Shown piece after piece: positions 60,466 through 64,000 of a stretch of DNA of 64,000 bases (the stretch's first letter is position 1; the number at the start of each line of letters is the position of its first letter). Location: contig OZ245921.1 of NCBI GenBank assembly GCA_965229695.1, positions 1 to 64,000 on the forward strand, given 5' to 3'. A program made the position numbers and the translations under genes. This stretch comes from JANSYL01 sp965229695 (GTDB lineage: Bacteria > Pseudomonadota > Alphaproteobacteria > Rhodobacterales > Rhodobacteraceae). The notes beneath the pieces are model-generated. The model was not told where the DNA came from. It saw only the letters and a program-made list of their open reading frames with translations, and made no database searches.

Positions 60466-60785
60466 GCGTCAGCCAAGATCAGATCGACCACGCGGTTGAG
60501 CTGTTTTCCGGGCTCGGGGCCATCACGACCCGTAAGATGATGGGCGGGCTGTGCCTTTACCACGAGGGCACGATTTTCGCGATCCTGATGTCCGATGGCG
60601 CGCTGATGCTAAAGGGCGCGGGCGATTTCATCGACGTGCTCGAGGCCGAGGGATGCACACGCTGGACCTATCAGCGCGAAGGGAAGAAACCCACCGCGAT
60701 GCCCTATTGGTCGATGCCGGATGGGGCCTTGGATGATCCCGATGCCGCCGCCGATTGGGCGCGGCGGGCGCTCGATCATCTCTGA
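60462..60785 (+). CDS. TfoX N-terminal domain protein
   Basis: A 107-residue protein of the TfoX/Sxy N-terminal family: AVELFSGLGAITTRKMMGGLCLYHEGTIFAILMSDGALMLKG, then EAEGCTRWTYQREGKKPTAMPYWSMPDGALDDPD. It lacks the C-terminal TfoX domain, so the competence role of E. coli Sxy cannot be assumed. Translation is coupled to the preceding IscA-type gene. Confidence 0.85.
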   Translation: MSVSQDQIDHAVELFSGLGAITTRKMMGGLCLYHEGTIFAILMSDGALMLKGAGDFIDVLEAEGCTRWTYQREGKKPTAMPYWSMPDGALDDPDAAADWARRALDHL

Positions 60786-60863
60786 CCGGATTTCACCCGC
60801 CATGGCTTGACCCGCCGCGCCCAGATTGCGATGCCGGGTGCGGATTGCCATGGGAGGTCGCTG

Positions 60864-61616
60864 ATGCGCCGCAAACTTGCCGCCGGAAACTGGAAGATGA
60901 ACGGAACCGACGCCGCACTGGTCGAGGTGGACAGCCTGGTTTCAAGCCATGCCGCACCGAGTGTCGATATTCTGCTTTGCCCGCCCGCGACATTGATCGA
61001 CCGCATGCGCGCCCAGATTGGCGCGGCCCCCATCGCGGTTGGTGGCCAATATTGCCACCCCGCCAACAGCGGCGCCCATACCGGTGACATCTCGGCCGAG
61101 ATGCTGGCCGATGCCGGGGCCGCTTACGTCATCGTCGGCCATTCCGAACGCCGCGCCGATCACGGTGAAAGCAATGCGGATGTGCTTGCCCAGGCCCAAA
61201 CCGCCAATGCGCAAGGCTTGATCGCCGTGATCTGTGTGGGCGAGACCGAGGCACAGCGCGACGCGGGCCAGACGCTCGACGTGATCCGCGACCAGCTCGC
61301 CGGTTCGGTGCCCGATGACGCAACGGGCACAACCGCCGTGATCGCCTATGAACCAGTTTGGGCCATTGGCACCGGTCGTGTCCCCACACTCGAACAAATT
61401 GCCGAGGTGCATGACGATATGCGCCAAACCCTTGCTGCCCGGTTTGGCGCCGAAACCGCTGATGCCATGCGTCTGCTTTACGGTGGTTCCGTCAAACCCA
61501 GCAACGCCGCCGAGATTTTCGCGGTCTCAAATGTCGACGGGGCCTTGGTTGGCGGTGCCTCTCTCAAAGCGGCTGATTTTTCCGGCATCATCTCAGCCCT
61601 CGAACAAGCCGGATGA
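60864..61616 (+). CDS. tpiA: Triose-phosphate isomerase
   Basis: A 250-residue glycolytic TIM barrel. RKLAAGNWKMNG (Asn, Lys), VIVGHSERR (catalytic His), VIAYEPVWAIGTGR (catalytic Glu) and LYGGSVKPSNAAEI, DGALVGGASLKAADF. GGGAGG lies 6 nt upstream of the ATG, which is well past a longer upstream frame. A hairpin terminator follows. Confidence 0.96.
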   Translation: MRRKLAAGNWKMNGTDAALVEVDSLVSSHAAPSVDILLCPPATLIDRMRAQIGAAPIAVGGQYCHPANSGAHTGDISAEMLADAGAAYVIVGHSERRADHGESNADVLAQAQTANAQGLIAVICVGETEAQRDAGQTLDVIRDQLAGSVPDDATGTTAVIAYEPVWAIGTGRVPTLEQIAEVHDDMRQTLAARFGAETADAMRLLYGGSVKPSNAAEIFAVSNVDGALVGGASLKAADFSGIISALEQAG

Positions 61617-61642
61617 AAAAGGGCCGCTCAATCGGCGGCCCT
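61616..61642. terminator. Bidirectional terminator between tpiA and the repeat protein
   Basis: Stem AGGGCCGC/GCGGCCCT (61620-61627 and 61635-61642, loop TCAATCG). On the minus strand, T5 follows directly, serving the secreted repeat protein; on the plus strand only CTCTT follows, so it stops tpiA weakly. Confidence 0.75.
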
Positions 61643-61669
61643 CTCTTACCAGTCTAACCTCACTGCGAC

Positions 61670-62929
61670 TTAGCGCGCGGGCACGTAACGTTGCAGCATG
61701 ACGCGGATTGTTCCGGCATAAGCCGCATCATATTGCCGGACCCCCAAGAAATACCGGCCCGGCGGAAGACGGCGGATGACCTCGCTGTTCAAGCTGGCAT
61801 TGGCATCGTCATTTTCATCGATCAGGTTGCCGCGCGCATCAAACAGACGAATCCAGGGGTCGCTATCGGTGATTTCATCCGCCGTCAGCGACATCAAAGC
61901 CGGCTGCGTCACATCAAAGCTGAAGAACACCGCCTGACCGCCCAGAACCTGCCGGTCGATAATGGCCACCGTCTCAACCTCGCCAAGATCATGCACCGGG
62001 TACCCGCCGTTCACAGGTGCTTGCTGGGCGTTGGCATATGCCTCGGCCTGCACGCTGGCCTGATCCAGCGCGAGCATGCTGAGCGTGACCGGCACATTGG
62101 CGTCGGACAAGGACCGCATCCCAATGCAATACGTGCCCGCAGGCAAAGGCGGGTTCAGAAAATCAAGCCGACTGTTCAACCCATCGCTGTCATCGTTTTC
62201 GCCAAGCAGCACCCCTTGGTTGTCGAACAGGTAGATATAGGGGTCAGCGACCGGGCTTTCGGCACGGATCGAAACTGGCTGGGCGCTGTTTAAGGTGAAC
62301 CGGTAATAGGGCACCGCCGCCGTCGTGTTGCGGGCACGCACCCCGCTTGGCAATTGCGCATCCAACGCGCCGCTACCAAGGTTTTGGGCGGGGGTCGCGG
62401 CCAAACAGGGCTGTATGCCGACAAAAAGCGGCAAGCTTTCGGTCCCGGCAAAGCCACCGGCCAAGCCGATCGTCAAGGCGGGCATATCCAAGCGGCTTAC
62501 CTGCAGGTCGGCTGTGACGGCCGCATCAGCAAAACCGCGCGCGGCCAAACAATAAGTCCCTGGCTCAAGGCGCAGCTCAGCGCGGGAGGCCAAATCACCA
62601 CCACTGTCATCATCGACCAGGATCAACCCACCCGCCGCATCATAAAGCTCTAGCACGGTATCGCCCTGGCCCTGGGGTCGGGCCTCCACCCGCACATCCA
62701 TTGCAACTCCGACGGAGAACAGCCCGACCGCCATGCCAGCTTGGGGCACGTTGATGCCACCCAGCGTCAAAGGGGCGGCCGCGCCAGCGATGTCCGAGGC
62801 CGCGGCGTCCCCGCCCATCCAAGCTGCGCCCATCCCGATCCCACCGCAGCTGACCTGCTGCGCAACACTTGAGCCAGCTGCGGCCAGCACCAGGGCCGCA
62901 ACCATCGGCCAAGAATACCGTCTTTGCAT
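61670..62929 (-). CDS. Secreted triple PPC-like repeat protein
   Basis: A 419-residue exported protein. Signal peptide (MVAALVLAAAGSSVAQQ). Three homologous beta-sandwich modules each carry L-[YF]-D-x-x-G-x-L-[IL]-x-[DE]-[DN]-D-D followed by a [PE]-G-[TR]-Y loop: LELYDAAGGLILVDDDSGGDL (about 94), YLFDNQGVLLGENDDSDGLNSR (about 233), RLFDARGNLIDENDDANASLNSE (about 361). This is the pre-peptidase C-terminal (PPC) calcium-binding layout, but no peptidase domain is attached. Two module cysteines (C127, C268) and others may form disulfides. GGGAGG lies 5 nt before the ATG. Confidence 0.75.
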   Translation of the reverse strand: MQRRYSWPMVAALVLAAAGSSVAQQVSCGGIGMGAAWMGGDAAASDIAGAAAPLTLGGINVPQAGMAVGLFSVGVAMDVRVEARPQGQGDTVLELYDAAGGLILVDDDSGGDLASRAELRLEPGTYCLAARGFADAAVTADLQVSRLDMPALTIGLAGGFAGTESLPLFVGIQPCLAATPAQNLGSGALDAQLPSGVRARNTTAAVPYYRFTLNSAQPVSIRAESPVADPYIYLFDNQGVLLGENDDSDGLNSRLDFLNPPLPAGTYCIGMRSLSDANVPVTLSMLALDQASVQAEAYANAQQAPVNGGYPVHDLGEVETVAIIDRQVLGGQAVFFSFDVTQPALMSLTADEITDSDPWIRLFDARGNLIDENDDANASLNSEVIRRLPPGRYFLGVRQYDAAYAGTIRVMLQRYVPAR

Positions 62930-63081
62930 AAGAACCTCCCTCACCATCGTGTTGTTGGGCGGCTCACCGCGCCATTAAGCCAGCCTAGCCGCAGCGTTCC
63001 CCGCCTTGCCAGCAAATACCGCCGCAAGCCGCAATCGCTTGGCACTGGTCAGTCCGCGCCTCTGCCCGCATACTCCGCTTA

Positions 63082-64000
63082 ATGACCGTTACGCCGCGCC
63101 TCACCAAACGTCGTCCACCCATCCTCATCGCCCTGGGGGTGTTGCTGGCGCTTGGGCTGACGGCAGCGTCCTACCCACGGGTGGAACGGCTTTTTCTAGT
63201 CCAAACCGGGGATCGCGCCTCTGGCACACTCGAACTGGCCACACAGGTCTTGAGGGGAGAGCTTAGCCGGGCGCAAAGCCTGCCCGCGCTGATCGCCGAA
63301 CGCCCGATCCTGGCGACGCTTTTGCGCGACCCCGACAATATGGGGATTCTGCCATTCACCAATGAACAACTGCGCCAAAGTGCCCTGTCGCTGCACCTGT
63401 CGGATGTTTACCTGATGGATGCCGACGGGCTGACCATCGCGGCCAGTTCTTATCGCACAGACCGCTCCTTTGTCGGACGCAACTTTTCCTACCGCCCCTA
63501 TTTCACCGATGCCTTGGCTGGGGGTCTGGGCCGGTTCCATGCTTTGGGGATCACAAGCGGTCAGCGCGGCTATTTCTTCGCCGCCCCCGTGATCGACAGC
63601 GGCACCGATATCACCGGTGTGGTCGCTGTGAAAATCACGCTGGAAACCCTCGAAGCGGCCTGGCGCGATACCGAAGCCACGATCATCGTCACTGATACCT
63701 CGAACGTGATCTTCCTCTCAGACCGAGAAGACCTGCATTTCCGCACCCTCGGCCCGGTGAGCGAGGCTGCGTTGGATCAGATCGCCAGCACGCGCCAATA
63801 CCCGTTGGATGCGCTCACCCCCCTGCCCGCGCGCCGCGACGATCTGGGCGGCGGCTATGAGTGGATCGAGATCGAAACCGAAGCCGGTCGCGAAAGCTAT
63901 GTGATGCAAACCGGGCTTGTGGCGGCGGCGGGCTGGCGGGTGTCGATCCTGTCGCCCACCGGGCCCGCGCAGGTGCAGGCCGCCACGCTTTTGACCTTGG
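63082..64000 (+). CDS. dctB: C4-dicarboxylate sensor histidine kinase DctB, N-terminal part
   Basis: A 306-codon fragment cut by the window end. One N-terminal membrane helix (ILIALGVLLALGLTAASY), then a periplasmic dCache domain: YLMDADGLTIAASSYRTDRSFVGRNFSYRPYFTDALAGGLGRFHALGITSGQRGYFFAAPVID, the hallmark of DctB sensors of succinate, fumarate and malate. The second membrane helix begins near the edge. The kinase domain, and probably dctD, lie to the right. Confidence 0.85.
   Translation, partial: MTVTPRLTKRRPPILIALGVLLALGLTAASYPRVERLFLVQTGDRASGTLELATQVLRGELSRAQSLPALIAERPILATLLRDPDNMGILPFTNEQLRQSALSLHLSDVYLMDADGLTIAASSYRTDRSFVGRNFSYRPYFTDALAGGLGRFHALGITSGQRGYFFAAPVIDSGTDITGVVAVKITLETLEAAWRDTEATIIVTDTSNVIFLSDREDLHFRTLGPVSEAALDQIASTRQYPLDALTPLPARRDDLGGGYEWIEIETEAGRESYVMQTGLVAAAGWRVSILSPTGPAQVQAATLLTL

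Noticed and set aside
1..64000. CRISPR arrays, prophage, transposases, integrases, toxin-antitoxin pairs
   Set aside because: Looked for repeat-spacer patterns, DDE or tyrosine-recombinase motifs and small toxin-like pairs; none found. The four-copy hairpin repeat is not a CRISPR because the copies are kilobases apart and in mixed orientation.

Overview
The window is a GC-rich stretch of an alphaproteobacterial chromosome, almost certainly a member of Rhodobacterales (Roseobacter/Rhodobacter-like). The pointers are the envelope operon order frr-uppS-cdsA-dxr-rseP-bamA-ompH-fabZ-lpxA-lpxI-lpxB (with pyrH upstream), LpxI in place of LpxH, a class II DAHP synthase, PAS_5 and (probable) DUF5368 family proteins, and dense, often overlapping genes. 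I see no prophage, insertion sequence, CRISPR array or rRNA. This is mostly core chromosome with a few small accessory patches.

Layout. 1-7.4 kb: 5' end of yicC, a PAS_5 protein, class II DAHP synthase, a GlxA/AraC-type regulator, small proteins and glnE. 7.5-20.3 kb: a YbaK-type deacylase, then the long leftward lipid A / outer-membrane / isoprenoid / translation operon from pyrH down to lpxB. A 45-codon membrane microORF lies between rseP and bamA. 20.4-25.3 kb: miaA, a spermidine/putrescine-type ABC transporter without a local binding protein, a hexapeptide acetyltransferase and an ABM monooxygenase. 25.5-28.6 kb: a secreted YHYH protein and two glycosyltransferases of visibly lower GC. 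28.7-33.2 kb: rplM-rpsI with a strong terminator, a probable type II sulfide:quinone oxidoreductase with a DUF5368-like membrane protein under a probable FNR-type site, and a coupled membrane-protein / zinc-ribbon pair. 33.3-39 kb: speD-speE preceded by a large unexplained RNA hairpin, a thioesterase and an enoyl-CoA hydratase, M32 carboxypeptidase and ctaA. 39.2-48 kb: pepN, a DUF1624-like membrane protein, a PlsC-like acyltransferase, two tandem SLT-type lysozyme-like proteins, a glycosyltransferase and a 10-repeat LRR protein. 48-53.7 kb: two identical tRNA-Asp genes, a DMT transporter and GNAT enzyme, pirin, a histidine phosphatase between two tRNA-Val genes, an HU-like protein with a basic tail, and a polysaccharide deacetylase. 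53.8-64 kb: lon (with a sigma32-like promoter), tgt, a GIY-YIG-like protein, a SufT-like protein, a SatD/DUF3307 pair, an IscA-type protein and a TfoX domain protein, tpiA, a secreted triple-repeat protein and the start of dctB.

How the genes work together: the central operon couples lipid A synthesis (fabZ, lpxA, lpxI, lpxB), outer-membrane protein assembly (bamA, OmpH/Skp), envelope-stress proteolysis (rseP) and lipid/isoprenoid precursors (cdsA, dxr, uppS) to nucleotide and ribosome functions (pyrH, frr). lpxD is not in the window. speD and speE make spermidine, while the ABC transporter may import polyamines.

The most unusual signals are a roughly 16-bp-stem imperfect hairpin 34 nt upstream of speD, with two mutually exclusive hairpins between speD and speE; a four-copy intergenic double-hairpin repeat; the 45-codon membrane microORF; and the tandem SLT paralogs. 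All functional statements come from reading motifs by eye; no database search was run.
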